NCBI GenBank assembly: GCA_902529365.1
Contig: CABZWK010000004.1
Coordinates: 98,642 to 162,641, forward strand
DNA: 64,000 nt
Direction of reading: 5' to 3'
Origin: an uncultured Balneola sp.
GTDB lineage: Bacteria; Bacteroidota; Rhodothermia; Balneolales; Balneolaceae
The translations under genes and the position numbers were made by a program. Shown here piece by piece: positions 29,375 to 41,024 of the stretch; the first letter of the stretch is position 1, and each line of letters starts with the position of its first letter. The notes under the pieces were generated by a model that was not told the DNA's origin, made no database searches, and saw nothing but the letters and a program-made list of their open reading frames with translations.

Positions 29375-29590
29375 CTAATCCTTTTGTTGTTTTTCCAAAG
29401 CTTCACTTATTTCTTCTCTTATCTCATTATATCCTGAATGTTTAGGTTCATAAGGACAATGCCGACACCCATTACAACAACAATATCCTTTAACAATAAG
29501 TCCAAGCTCGGTGTATACTACATAACCCCCCCAAGAATACCACTCATTATTTAATCTCCAATCTAAATGGGGGATTTCATCGTCATTCAT
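29375..29590 (-). CDS. Small Cys-rich protein, DUF5522-like
   Basis: YVVYTELGLIVKGYCCCNGCRHCPYEP motif. Confidence 0.75.
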   Translation of the reverse strand: MNDDEIPHLDWRLNNEWYSWGGYVVYTELGLIVKGYCCCNGCRHCPYEPKHSGYNEIREEISEALEKQQKD

Positions 29591-29897
29591 ATTATTAACT
29601 CTTGTTTATTCTGTTTAGGTATACCAACCATCTTTTTAATCATGGTAATGGTGTTTTTTGAAACATTCTTATTTATTTCCCCCAAAATTTTATTGAGTGT
29701 TGTTGTCGCTCTCAAAACTACACATATCTTATAATCAAAACACCTCTAAATGTTCATTATTTAATTTTGTATGATATTTTAACGAGAATACAAAATAGTA
29801 TAATTTTTAAATGTGTTATCTAAAATCTCTGTAAACTGGAAAAAAATATAGGTTTTTATTATTATTCCCCCAAATTTAGGAATAATACAAACAACAC

Positions 29898-30500
29898 ATG
29901 TATCAAAAGAAACAAGTGATTAAAAAAACTGATGGTATGACCGATAAGATCTATCATCGTGGGTTATTTGGTAGGATTTTTCGTCTTCATCGTATGATTG
30001 AAAAACGAGGTGTAAAGGTGAGTAAAATGAAAGAAGAGGTGTATGGGTATGAAGAGGAGATCCGTTCGATAGAAAGGAAAATACAAGGTGTAAAGAAGGA
30101 TATAACAATGGTTAGAAAGGATGTAAAAGAAATACAGATGGAGATTGGTTCTTACAGGAATAAGATTGAGGTATTTAAGGAATACGATGAGTTATTATAT
30201 AAACCAGGTTATGGTATTAGAACATACCAAAGAGGGAAAAGTGGTTATTGGTATATAGAGGGTAGAGTTAGATTGCCGATGGTAGACGGGAGGGCTGGTA
30301 GAGAACTCACTAAATCTTTTGGTAGATATGAAGATGTCATTACCGAATACAGAAAGAAAGATAAGGTGATGTATAAATACCTTGATACCTATACCGATGG
30401 TAATGGAAAGAAACAAAGGATAGTAGATTACAAACTAAAAGAAAGATTAGAAAATGATCTTGAAGATTGGTGGTGGGATGGGGTCAATCTATTTGAATGA
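29898..30500 (+). CDS. Orphan coiled-coil protein with basic, Trp/Tyr-rich C-terminal domain
   Basis: 200 aa; long heptad-like RSIERKIQGVKKDITMVRKDVKEIQMEIGSYRNKIEVF, then RTYQRGKSGYWYIEGRVRLPM. Confidence 0.6.
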   Translation: MYQKKQVIKKTDGMTDKIYHRGLFGRIFRLHRMIEKRGVKVSKMKEEVYGYEEEIRSIERKIQGVKKDITMVRKDVKEIQMEIGSYRNKIEVFKEYDELLYKPGYGIRTYQRGKSGYWYIEGRVRLPMVDGRAGRELTKSFGRYEDVITEYRKKDKVMYKYLDTYTDGNGKKQRIVDYKLKERLENDLEDWWWDGVNLFE

Positions 30501-30635
30501 TCTTTTCCGCTGGAAATGCCAATGATAACCCTGTCCTCTTCTGTGTATAATAAAACTATCATTAGGTATTGTTTCTTCTACTTCTTGTAAGTATCTTTGT
30601 ATCCCTTTGGAAGACCCTAATTGTTCTTTATTCAT
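30489..30635 (-). CDS. Possible 48-aa ORF
   Basis: MNKEQLGSSKGIQRYLQEVEETIPNDSFIIHRRGQGYHWHFQRKRSFK; below the ORF-track length cutoff. Confidence 0.3.
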   Translation of the reverse strand: MNKEQLGSSKGIQRYLQEVEETIPNDSFIIHRRGQGYHWHFQRKRSFK

Positions 30636-30759
30636 ATTGAAAAGTATTCAATCATTTATAGATCTCTAATATCTAATAAGCACCCGTTTGATTACAAAAT
30701 TGATTACAACTAAAAAAATAATACACTCACAAGCTTATGTTTTCCAGGGGTTTACAAAA

Positions 30760-30833
30760 GGTCCGGTAGTTCAGTTGGTTAGAACGCCTGCCTGTCACGC
30801 AGGAGGTCGAGGGTTCGAGTCCCTTCCGGATCG
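30760..30833 (+). tRNA. tRNA-Asp (GTC)
   Basis: GGTCCGG/CCGGATC acceptor, anticodon stem-loop CCTGCCTGTCACGCAGG, T-loop GGTTCGAGTC. Confidence 0.95.
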
Positions 30834-30835
30834 CA

Positions 30836-30864
30836 AAAGCCCTGATTACAGGGCTTTTTTTTAT
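30836..30864 (+). terminator. Rho-independent terminator after tRNA-Asp
   Basis: AAAGCCCTG-ATTA-CAGGGCTTT followed by T run. Confidence 0.85.
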
Positions 30865-30904
30865 CCTGTGTTTTTTTCGGACAAACACCTTAGTCAATCC
30901 AAAG

Positions 30905-32791
30905 ATGGATATATTTCCAACATACGATGTAATTGTTGTCGGCGCAGGTCATGCTGGTAGTGAAGCTGCTGGTGCTGCTGCTGAATTAGGCGCTACCACC
31001 TTGTTAATTACAATGAACTTGGAGGCTATAGCAAAAATGTCTTGTAACCCTGCAATGGGTGGGGTAGCCAAAGGGCAACTAGTACGGGAAATTGATGCGC
31101 TTGGTGGTCTTTCTGGTATTGTTAGTGACCGCTCGGCGGTTCAGTTTAGGATGCTTAATCGTAGTAAGGGGCCGGCTATGTGGAGCCCTCGCTGTCAAAG
31201 CGACCGGATGCTATACGCACAATATATGCGAGAAGAACTTGAGAAAAAACAAACACTTACGTTTCGCCAAGACAACGTTGTCGACTTAATCATCGAGGAT
31301 AATGAGGTTAGGGGCGTTGTAACTCAAACCGGTCAACGTTTCAATTCTAAATCGGTCGTACTTACGAGTGGAACTTTTCTGAATGGCTTAATTCATATTG
31401 GTGAAATGAATTTTGGAGGCGGCCGATCTGGGGAACGAGCCTCTGTTGGAATATCTGCAGCTCTTGAAAGTCATGGGTTTTCAATAGGTAGACTAAAAAC
31501 AGGAACGCCGCCGAGAATCGATGGAAGGTCAGTTGACTATGGCCCGCTAGAAATACAATATGGCGATGATGAGCCAACACCATTCTCCTATTCAACAGAT
31601 ATCCACGAACTTCGTGATAAGGAACAGCTTTCTTGTTGGATAGGATACACAAATGTTGCTGTTCATGAAAAGCTTAGAGAAGGATTTGATAGAAGCCCCA
31701 TGTTTAATGGTCGAATTAAATCAGCGGGGCCCAGGTACTGCCCTTCTATTGAGGACAAGATTAATCGTTTTGCAGACAAAGATAGACACCAGTTATTCTT
31801 AGAGCCGGAGGGATGGAATACCTATGAAATGTATCTTAACGGCTTCTCTACATCCTTGCCTGAGGACGTACAATACCAAGCGCTGCGTACGATACCAGGC
31901 TATGAAAAAGCTGTAATGCTTCGCCCTGGTTACGCAATCGAGTATGATTACTTTCCGCCGCACCAAATTAAACGAAGCATGGAAACTAAGCTGATAAATG
32001 GATTGTTTTTTGCAGGACAGATAAATGGGACAACTGGATACGAAGAAGCTGCGTGTCAAGGACTAATGGCTGGCATAAACGCGGCATTAAAAGTTAGTGG
32101 TAAGGATGAGTTTATTTTGCAGCGATCCGAAGCCTATATAGGGGTTCTAATAGATGATCTTATTAATAAGGGCACGGAAGAGCCTTATAGGATGTTTACC
32201 TCCAGGGCTGAACATAGAATATTGTTAAGACAAGACAACGCCGATCTTAGGTTAACACCCAAGGGGCATGAAATAGGATTGGTTTCACGTGAAACCTATG
32301 AGCGCTTTAATAAAAAGAGGCAGCAAATTAATGAATTAATGTCACTGCTTTATAAAGAAACTGTACGGCCTGAATCGCTTAATGAATATCTATTATCAAC
32401 GGGCACAGCTGGATTAAAACAGCCGGTTAAGGCACATAGTGTTTTGCCGCGACCGGAGGTCAATATTGACGAGCTTCTAAAAGTAGATGAATCACTACGT
32501 GCTAAAGTATATGATATTACAGATAATAAACTGGTATTAGAGCAGGTAGAAATACAAATAAAATATGCTGGCTATATACAAAAAGAGCATGAAATGGTTA
32601 GGGAGCTAGATAACAAAGAACAGATTATCCTACCCGAAAACCTTGATTACGAACGAATAAAAAGCCTCTCTACTGAGGGAAGGTTGAAGATGCAAAAGAT
32701 AAAACCGGAGACCTTAGGTCAGGCCAGCAGAATTAGCGGCGTCTCTGCTAGTGATATATCGGTTTTAATGGTTTATCTAAAACGGTTTTAA
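30905..32791 (+). CDS. mnmG: tRNA uridine-5-carboxymethylaminomethyl modification enzyme MnmG/GidA
   Basis: [72 protein letters not shown]. Confidence 0.97.
   Translation: MDIFPTYDVIVVGAGHAGSEAAGAAAELGATTLLITMNLEAIAKMSCNPAMGGVAKGQLVREIDALGGLSGIVSDRSAVQFRMLNRSKGPAMWSPRCQSDRMLYAQYMREELEKKQTLTFRQDNVVDLIIEDNEVRGVVTQTGQRFNSKSVVLTSGTFLNGLIHIGEMNFGGGRSGERASVGISAALESHGFSIGRLKTGTPPRIDGRSVDYGPLEIQYGDDEPTPFSYSTDIHELRDKEQLSCWIGYTNVAVHEKLREGFDRSPMFNGRIKSAGPRYCPSIEDKINRFADKDRHQLFLEPEGWNTYEMYLNGFSTSLPEDVQYQALRTIPGYEKAVMLRPGYAIEYDYFPPHQIKRSMETKLINGLFFAGQINGTTGYEEAACQGLMAGINAALKVSGKDEFILQRSEAYIGVLIDDLINKGTEEPYRMFTSRAEHRILLRQDNADLRLTPKGHEIGLVSRETYERFNKKRQQINELMSLLYKETVRPESLNEYLLSTGTAGLKQPVKAHSVLPRPEVNIDELLKVDESLRAKVYDITDNKLVLEQVEIQIKYAGYIQKEHEMVRELDNKEQIILPENLDYERIKSLSTEGRLKMQKIKPETLGQASRISGVSASDISVLMVYLKRF
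32281..32296. promoter_or_regulatory. parS: parS-like site 1 (inside mnmG)
   Basis: GGTTTCACGTGAAACC, perfect 16-bp palindrome, 14/16 to TGTTTCACGTGAAACA. Confidence 0.7.
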
Positions 32792-32795
32792 ATAT

Positions 32796-33485
32796 ATGAA
32801 TAAGGCGTGTATTACGATTCGGCCAGTGGATAGCGCGCGTTATATTGAGATAAAAAAGCTGTATATAAAAAATCTCGCATCACTAAATAACTACATTGAA
32901 GAATTACAGTGGTGGAATAAAAGAGTAAACCTTGTTAGTCGTGATGTTTCACGTGAAACACTTGTGAAGCACGTTGAGCACTCTTTGTTGTTATTGTTAG
33001 TGCCAATAGTTAATGAAGCAGCGTATATATTTGATGTTGGTACGGGCGGGGGTCTGCCTGGGATGCCATTAGCAATTTGCCGCACAGATCACTCCAGGCA
33101 GCGTATCGTGATGAATGATAAAATAGAAAAAAAAATCTGGGCTGTTAAGCAGATGATACAAAAATTGGGCGTTGTTGGGGTTGATGCTATAGCCAAAAAC
33201 GCTGAGAAGATCACCCATCGGGACATTGGTAGTGTTTCACGTGGAACAATGGGGGAGTCTTTGGCGACTATTTGCATTACTAAGCATGCGTTTAAGGTTG
33301 ATCAGCTTCTTGACTTAATATCGCATGAGTTTGCTAACGAATTTGTTTTTTTAAAAGGGCACGCAGAAGCAGTGGAAGAGATAAAAAGAGTAAAGCAGCC
33401 AGTAAGGGCGGTTATTTATAGCTTAGATGAAATAGATGAAACGGCATTTTATCGGGGCAAGGCGATCGTCCACCTTAGCCGTTAA
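32796..33485 (+). CDS. rsmG: 16S rRNA (guanine-N7)-methyltransferase RsmG/GidB
   Basis: NNYIEELQWWNKRVNLVSRD, VEHSLLLLL, IFDVGTGGGLPGMPLAI; follows mnmG. Confidence 0.95.
   Translation: MNKACITIRPVDSARYIEIKKLYIKNLASLNNYIEELQWWNKRVNLVSRDVSRETLVKHVEHSLLLLLVPIVNEAAYIFDVGTGGGLPGMPLAICRTDHSRQRIVMNDKIEKKIWAVKQMIQKLGVVGVDAIAKNAEKITHRDIGSVSRGTMGESLATICITKHAFKVDQLLDLISHEFANEFVFLKGHAEAVEEIKRVKQPVRAVIYSLDEIDETAFYRGKAIVHLSR
32945..32960. promoter_or_regulatory. parS: parS site 2 (inside rsmG)
   Basis: TGTTTCACGTGAAACA, exact 16-bp canonical palindrome. Confidence 0.9.
33233..33248. promoter_or_regulatory. parS: parS site 3 (inside rsmG)
   Basis: TGTTTCACGTGGAACA, fits reverse complement of TGTTNCACGTGAAACA. 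Confidence 0.88.
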
Positions 33486-33513
33486 TATGTGTTTAGTTCA
33501 ATAGGAGTATATC

Positions 33514-34473
33514 GTGAACAGTGCAGAAAGAAGACTAAAGCTTATTTTGTTGTTACAAAGGCCAGGCGGGAAAAAGACAGTCAAAGATTTGGCCGATATT
33601 TTTGGGGTTAGTAGAAGGACTATTTTTAGAGATTTTAATGCTTTATCAGAAATAAATGTCCCCATTAATTATGATCGCTATACTGGCTACGGATTGGTTG
33701 AAGGGTACAAAATGCCACCCCTTATGTTTAACTCAAAAGAACTAGCTACAATAATGGTAGGCCTGAATTTTGTTAAGTCACAGGTCGATCAACAGATGGT
33801 TCAGGATGCTACTGGGGTTGAGTTAAAAATAAAAAACGTATTACCGAATGAGTTAAAAACACTCATGACTTCTTTGGAAGAGCATACAATTGTGGATCCT
33901 TATTTGCGGTTCAATAGTCATCAAAAGAAAGGCGGGGATTGGTACCTGATAAGCGCAGCTATAGCAGACAAAAAAAGAATGCAATTCACGTACACAACAA
34001 AATCAGGGGAGCGATCAACCCGAAAGATTGACCCTTATTTACTAGTTTATTTTCAAGATCATTGGAACGTGGTGGGCTGGTCACACAAACGAGGTGATAT
34101 TCGTAGCTTTATACTCGATAGGGTGGTATCACCGGTTATTTTAGAAGAAAATTGGCTGCCAAAACCAAAAATGAACGTAGACGCATTAATTTTTCGATTT
34201 AACGAACATAAAAAGGTAGTGGTATTAGAGGTTGAAAATTCTGAGATAGAAAGAATGAGGGCAATTTTGCCGGCTAAAATAATTAAGCTAGAAGAGAAAA
34301 AAATTAAAAAAATTAGGTTGTATTTTGAGTTTGATAATATGCCTTTTTTGAATCAGTGGCTTTTACAGTTTGGTACTTCTGTAAAAATAATCAAGCCTGA
34401 AACATTGATTTCATTGCAGAAAAAAACACTTCAGGCTATGATTAATAATCTAGAACAAAAAGAGGAAGCGTAG
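33514..34473 (+). CDS. HTH/WYL-domain transcriptional regulator
   Basis: GTG start; KKTVKDLADIFGVSRRTIFRDFNAL HTH; WYL-like central region. Confidence 0.88.
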   Translation: MNSAERRLKLILLLQRPGGKKTVKDLADIFGVSRRTIFRDFNALSEINVPINYDRYTGYGLVEGYKMPPLMFNSKELATIMVGLNFVKSQVDQQMVQDATGVELKIKNVLPNELKTLMTSLEEHTIVDPYLRFNSHQKKGGDWYLISAAIADKKRMQFTYTTKSGERSTRKIDPYLLVYFQDHWNVVGWSHKRGDIRSFILDRVVSPVILEENWLPKPKMNVDALIFRFNEHKKVVVLEVENSEIERMRAILPAKIIKLEEKKIKKIRLYFEFDNMPFLNQWLLQFGTSVKIIKPETLISLQKKTLQAMINNLEQKEEA

Positions 34474-34485
34474 ATATTTTATTTC

Positions 34486-36969
34486 TCAGCTTTCTGTTTC
34501 GTTCACTTCGTCCGCGTCTCCACCTCCCTCTTCTTCGTTGACAACTCGGGTGACCGCTGCAATAGAACCATCAGAGTCTAGCCTCATAATACGTACACCC
34601 TGTGTATTTCGGCCCATAGTTCGAATGCTACCACAGTTCATTCGGATCACTTTACCGCGCTGAGTTATTATCATTAAGTCATCTTGGTCAGAAACTTCTT
34701 TTAAGGCTATTAGACCGCCAGTTTTAGGGGTAGTCTTAAGGGTTATGACCCCCTTACCGCCACGACTTTGTTCTCGATAGTCATCTACTAATGAGCGCTT
34801 ACCAAAACCATTTTCAGAGATAGCTAGTACGGTAGCTTCATGGGTATTTTTTATGATAACCATGTCTACAATAGCATCATCTTTACCGAGAGTCATTCCT
34901 CTTACTCCGGACGTGTTACGGCCCATCTGTCGGACATCGGTTTCATGGAAACGGATGGCCCTACCGTTACTATTTGCTAAAATAATATTAGAGTCTCCGT
35001 CGGTTAGCTCAGCCGCTAATAAACTATCATCATCTTTAATATTTATGGCAATAATACCATCTCTTCTAGGCCTGCTGTAAGCCTCCAAAGAGGTTTTTTT
35101 GATTTGACCATTGACAGAGCACATTACAATGGACTTGCCGTTTAGGTATTCTGGATCATCTAGTGATTTTACAGGAACGAACGCTTTAATGGCATCATCT
35201 TTGTTAATTTCAATCAGGTTAACTATTGCTCGGCCCCGTGCTAATCGGCCGCCTTCTGGTATTTCGTACACCTTTAGCCAGTAACACTTACCGCTTTCAC
35301 TAAAGAATAGTATGTAATTATGATTAGTAGCTACAAATAAATGCTCTACATACTCTTCCTCGCGTGTGGTGGTGCCTTTCATGCCCTTGCCCCCGCGTCG
35401 CTGCCTTCTATAACCACTCAGTGGCATTCTCTTGATGAAACCTTTGTTCGATATAGTCACAACAACATCTTCGTCTGCAATCATATCTTCAACACTAAAA
35501 TCTTCAGCAGAGTAGACTATTTGTGTACGTCGCTCGTCACCGTAGCGCTCTAGAAGATCATCTAGTTCTGTTTTAATGATAGAATATTGTTCTGTCCGGG
35601 CCGATAGAATTACACGGTATTCGGCGATTTTTTCAACAATACCGTTATACTCTCCATCAATCCGTTCTCGCTCCAGTCCGGTTAACTTTTGAAGTCGCAT
35701 TTCAAGAATGGCTTTGGCTTGGATATCCGTTAAGGCAAAGTTTTTCCTTAGTTCTACATTGGCTATTTGAGGACTCTTAGAGGCGCGAATAATTTTGATA
35801 ACCTCATCTAGGTTATCAAGTGCTATTTTTAAACCTTCAAGTATATGCGCCCTTGACTCTGCAGCTTCAAGATCATATATAGTGCGCCGTATGATAATTT
35901 CAACTCGGTGCTCTACGTAGTGACGAATCAACTCTTTAATATCCATCACCCTTGGTCTTCCCTGCACTAACGCCAGGTTTATGATACCGAAGGTTGTTTG
36001 CATTTGGGTGTATTTGTAAAGTTGATTTAATACTACCCCAGCGTTTGCTGAGCGCTTGAGTATTATAACAACACGCATACCCTCGCGATCACTTTCGTCC
36101 CGCACTTCAGATATTTCAGTGATTTTTTCCGCGTGAACTAGCTCGGCGATTTTTTCAATTAGAGTACTTTTATTTACCTGGTATGGTATCTCGGTGATAA
36201 CTATTTGTTCTCGACCACCCCTCAGCTCTTCAGTATTGGCCCGAGCCCGGAGTGTTACTTTACCTCGTCCGGTTTCATAGGCGTCTTTAACACCTTCATA
36301 TCCATATATGATACCCCCAGTAGGAAAATCTGGTGCGGTAATGTGTTTCATGAGTTCTTTAACTTCGATCTCTTGATTATCGATAAACGCTTGAATACCG
36401 TTAATGACCTCTGTTAAGTTATGCGGAGCCATGTTAGTGGCCATACCAACCGCGATACCAGAGGCGCCATTAATTAACAAATTAGGTAGTGCGCCAGGTA
36501 ATACTGTTGGTTCAAGAAGGGTATCATCAAAGTTAGTTTGATAATCTACCGTGTTCTTGTTGATGTCAGTCAAAAGTTCTTCTGCAATACGATCCATGCG
36601 CACTTCCGTATAACGCATAGCCGCGGCAGAATCACCGTCAACAGAACCAAAATTACCCTGACCATCGACCAAGGGATATCGTAACGAGAAATCCTGGACC
36701 ATTCGAACAATAGAGTCGTAAACAGCAGAGTCACCATGTGGGTGATACTTACCCAAGACTTCCCCTACAATACGAGCACTTTTTTTATACCCTCGATTAT
36801 GAAGCATGCCAAGATCATTCATCCCGAAAAGGGCGCGTCTATGTACAGGTTTTAACCCGTCCCGCACATCAGGCAGTGCCCTGGAAACAATAACTGACAT
36901 CGAATAATCGATGTAGGACGATTGCATTTCATCTTCAATTGTTATGGGAATTATTTTTTCTCTAGCCAT
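34486..36969 (-). CDS. gyrA: DNA gyrase subunit A
   Basis: [55 protein letters not shown]; GyrA C-terminal blades. Confidence 0.97.
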   Translation of the reverse strand: MAREKIIPITIEDEMQSSYIDYSMSVIVSRALPDVRDGLKPVHRRALFGMNDLGMLHNRGYKKSARIVGEVLGKYHPHGDSAVYDSIVRMVQDFSLRYPLVDGQGNFGSVDGDSAAAMRYTEVRMDRIAEELLTDINKNTVDYQTNFDDTLLEPTVLPGALPNLLINGASGIAVGMATNMAPHNLTEVINGIQAFIDNQEIEVKELMKHITAPDFPTGGIIYGYEGVKDAYETGRGKVTLRARANTEELRGGREQIVITEIPYQVNKSTLIEKIAELVHAEKITEISEVRDESDREGMRVVIILKRSANAGVVLNQLYKYTQMQTTFGIINLALVQGRPRVMDIKELIRHYVEHRVEIIIRRTIYDLEAAESRAHILEGLKIALDNLDEVIKIIRASKSPQIANVELRKNFALTDIQAKAILEMRLQKLTGLERERIDGEYNGIVEKIAEYRVILSARTEQYSIIKTELDDLLERYGDERRTQIVYSAEDFSVEDMIADEDVVVTISNKGFIKRMPLSGYRRQRRGGKGMKGTTTREEEYVEHLFVATNHNYILFFSESGKCYWLKVYEIPEGGRLARGRAIVNLIEINKDDAIKAFVPVKSLDDPEYLNGKSIVMCSVNGQIKKTSLEAYSRPRRDGIIAINIKDDDSLLAAELTDGDSNIILANSNGRAIRFHETDVRQMGRNTSGVRGMTLGKDDAIVDMVIIKNTHEATVLAISENGFGKRSLVDDYREQSRGGKGVITLKTTPKTGGLIALKEVSDQDDLMIITQRGKVIRMNCGSIRTMGRNTQGVRIMRLDSDGSIAAVTRVVNEEEGGGDADEVNETES

Positions 36970-37027
36970 TCCAGAAATATATTATAGATGTAAATTAGTT
37001 AGCAAGTGCGTCTACTTTGTCGCAGTG

Positions 37028-39007
<1,980 letters not shown>

Positions 39008-39181
39008 TCAAAATAGCGTTTATAGAGCCAAAAACAAAAAAAGTCAGGGTTATTGCTGAAAATATCAGAGATGTGAGCGTAGGGGTCAAATTTGAGGCTT
39101 GAAGCGAAAGAAAATTAGTGTTGATAACCATGTGAAAGTGTGGAAAACTGCTATACTTGTGTGTTTTTACCTTAAAAGTCG

Positions 39182-39212
39182 TTGTTTTTTGAATTTTATA
39201 ATTCTATCTTTG
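39182..39212 (+). promoter_or_regulatory. Bacteroidota-type promoter for rpmB (TTG-N20-TATCTTTG)
   Basis: TTG at 39182 and TATCTTTG at 39205-39212, 34 bp before the rpmB ATG. Confidence 0.4.
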
Positions 39213-39245
39213 ATGTCTATTTCAAAAAATTCTAGACCTAAAAAC

Positions 39246-39491
39246 ATGTCGCGAAGAGACGATATTACAGGAAGAAAAGCAATGAACGGTTATCGCTCGT
39301 CAAAGGCGAACAATAAAACAAAACATCGCTTTCATTTAAATTTACAGAAACGGAGCTTTTATCTTCCAGAAGAAGATCGATGGGTTACTTTAAAAGTGTC
39401 CGCAAAGACCCTCCGCACCATCAACAAAAAAGGTATTTCGGCTGTATTAAAAGATGCACGTCGAAGAGGAACCTTACTTAAAAAGATATAA
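39246..39491 (+). CDS. rpmB: 50S ribosomal protein L28 (track start 39099 too long)
   Basis: MSRRDDITGRKAMNGYRSSKANNKTKHRFHLNLQKRSFYLPEEDRWVTLKVSAKTLRTINKKGI. Confidence 0.95.
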   Translation: MSRRDDITGRKAMNGYRSSKANNKTKHRFHLNLQKRSFYLPEEDRWVTLKVSAKTLRTINKKGISAVLKDARRRGTLLKKI

Positions 39492-39494
39492 AAG

Positions 39495-39659
39495 ATGGCA
39501 AAAGGTAATAGAGTACAAGTTATTTTAGAGTGTACAGAGAAGCCAGGGAGTTCTCGATACGTCACTACAAAAAATAGAAGAACCCAAACTGAGCGTATGG
39601 AAATGAAGAAGTATAATCCTGTTCTTCGCAAGCATACCCTTCACAAAGAAATTAAATAA
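39495..39659 (+). CDS. rpmG: 50S ribosomal protein L33 (missed by ORF track)
   Basis: [54 protein letters not shown], 54 aa. Confidence 0.95.
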   Translation: MAKGNRVQVILECTEKPGSSRYVTTKNRRTQTERMEMKKYNPVLRKHTLHKEIK

Positions 39660-39668
39660 TATAGAACC

Positions 39669-39839
39669 ATGGCAAAGAAGCAAGTATTCGGTTCAGAAGC
39701 ACTACAACAAAAAGCCTCTGCTCGTAAAATGGCAAAGGTAGTTGTTTCTACCAAAAATGGTAATGGAAAATATAGCTACAAAGAGGCTATGATAGACCAA
39801 GAAAATGTGGCAGAATTTTTGTCTAAGAATAAATCTTAA
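39669..39839 (+). CDS. DUF4295-like small protein (missed by ORF track)
   Basis: MAKKQVFGSEALQQKASARKMAKVVVSTKNGNGKYSYKEAMIDQENVAEFLSKNKS, 56 aa, next to rpmG. Confidence 0.85.
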   Translation: MAKKQVFGSEALQQKASARKMAKVVVSTKNGNGKYSYKEAMIDQENVAEFLSKNKS

Positions 39840-39870
39840 TCCTGTTTCTCCGACATTATTAAAAAGGTTA

Positions 39871-39908
39871 TGCATTTGATTGTATAACCTTTTTTTTTGC
39901 CTATTTTT
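39871..39908 (+). terminator. Rho-independent terminator
   Basis: AAAAGGTTAT ... ATAACCTTTT with T run. Confidence 0.75.
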
Positions 39909-39966
39909 AGCGAGATACGATAGTTGACAGGCAGCCAAATCAAACAATGTTAAATTCAAGTAATCG

Positions 39967-40425
39967 ATGAACGTTAAAGAGACCATATTAGCCGATCTAA
40001 TTACAGCGATGAAAACAAAAGATTCGAAGCGCTTACAAGTGCTTAGAAGCTTAAAGGCTAAATTACTTGAGAAAGAAATTGAACAACGTTTAGGTGGTAA
40101 AGCAGAGCTTTCGAATGAAGATGCACTTGCGGTCCTAACAAAAGCAGCCAAGCAACGTAAAGAATCGATAGATCAATACACCGCTGGAAATCGATTGGAT
40201 TTAGTAGAAGTAGAAAAAATAGAATTAGAAATAATAGAGTCCTATTTACCTGCGCCTATGTCAGAAGATGAAATAATTGAGCTTATTGATAGCCAAATAA
40301 ATAAAGTTGGCGCCGCCAGTATGCAAGATATTGGCAAAGTAATGGGACCAATAATGGGCAAACTCAATGGTAAGGCTGACGGCTCTTTGGTTAACAAGCT
40401 AGTAAGGCAGAGATTAGAGAATTAA
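39967..40425 (+). CDS. GatB/YqeY domain-containing protein
   Basis: LADLITAMKTKDSKRLQVLRSLKAKLLEKEIE, ESYLPAPMSEDEI, IGKVMGPIMGKLNGKADG. Confidence 0.93.
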   Translation: MNVKETILADLITAMKTKDSKRLQVLRSLKAKLLEKEIEQRLGGKAELSNEDALAVLTKAAKQRKESIDQYTAGNRLDLVEVEKIELEIIESYLPAPMSEDEIIELIDSQINKVGAASMQDIGKVMGPIMGKLNGKADGSLVNKLVRQRLEN

Positions 40426-40452
40426 CACCTATCGTTAATTAATGGAGTTTGT

Positions 40453-41016
40453 ATGGAATATATAGTAGATATATTTATAGGCTTACCCCTACTTTATTTA
40501 GCTTATAAAGGCGCAGTTAATGGCATAGTTAAAGAAATACTGAACATCGTTGGTTTAGTATTGGCGGTTTATATAACGTTTAACTATATGGATATTGCAG
40601 CAACCTATGTGGCCGCATTATTTGAAGATGGCGCTCAGAGTTTTATTCCCTTTCTAGCAGGCGCTCTATTATTCATTATAGTCTTATCATTGGTTTCATT
40701 GATAGCATATTGGACGCGAGAGTGGTTAGATGCGGTCAAGCTAGGCACTGTAAATAGATTTTTAGGTTCATTATTTGGAATCCTAAAAGGTTCTGTTTTT
40801 ATCAGTGCTATCTTATTATTGTTAGTTGGATTTCAGATACCAAGGGAAGAACTAAGGAAGCAATCTATATTATATCCATACGTAATTCAAGCGGCTCCGG
40901 CCAGCTTCAATATAATAACAGCAGCCTATCCAGGGGCTGAAAATTTTACAGACACTATTAGTAAAACATTAGAAAACTATAACCCGGTGGATAAATTACC
41001 GGTGATTAATCCTTAA
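40453..41016 (+). CDS. CvpA family membrane protein
   Basis: DIFIGLPLLYLAYKGAVNGIVKEILNIVGLVLAVY; 4 TM; GSLFGILKGSVFISAI. Confidence 0.88.
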   Translation: MEYIVDIFIGLPLLYLAYKGAVNGIVKEILNIVGLVLAVYITFNYMDIAATYVAALFEDGAQSFIPFLAGALLFIIVLSLVSLIAYWTREWLDAVKLGTVNRFLGSLFGILKGSVFISAILLLLVGFQIPREELRKQSILYPYVIQAAPASFNIITAAYPGAENFTDTISKTLENYNPVDKLPVINP

Positions 41017-41024
41017 TCCGTACA

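Noticed and set aside
30688-30960. 90-aa ORF spanning tRNA-Asp
   Set aside because: Crosses a clear tRNA gene and terminator, so not a protein gene.
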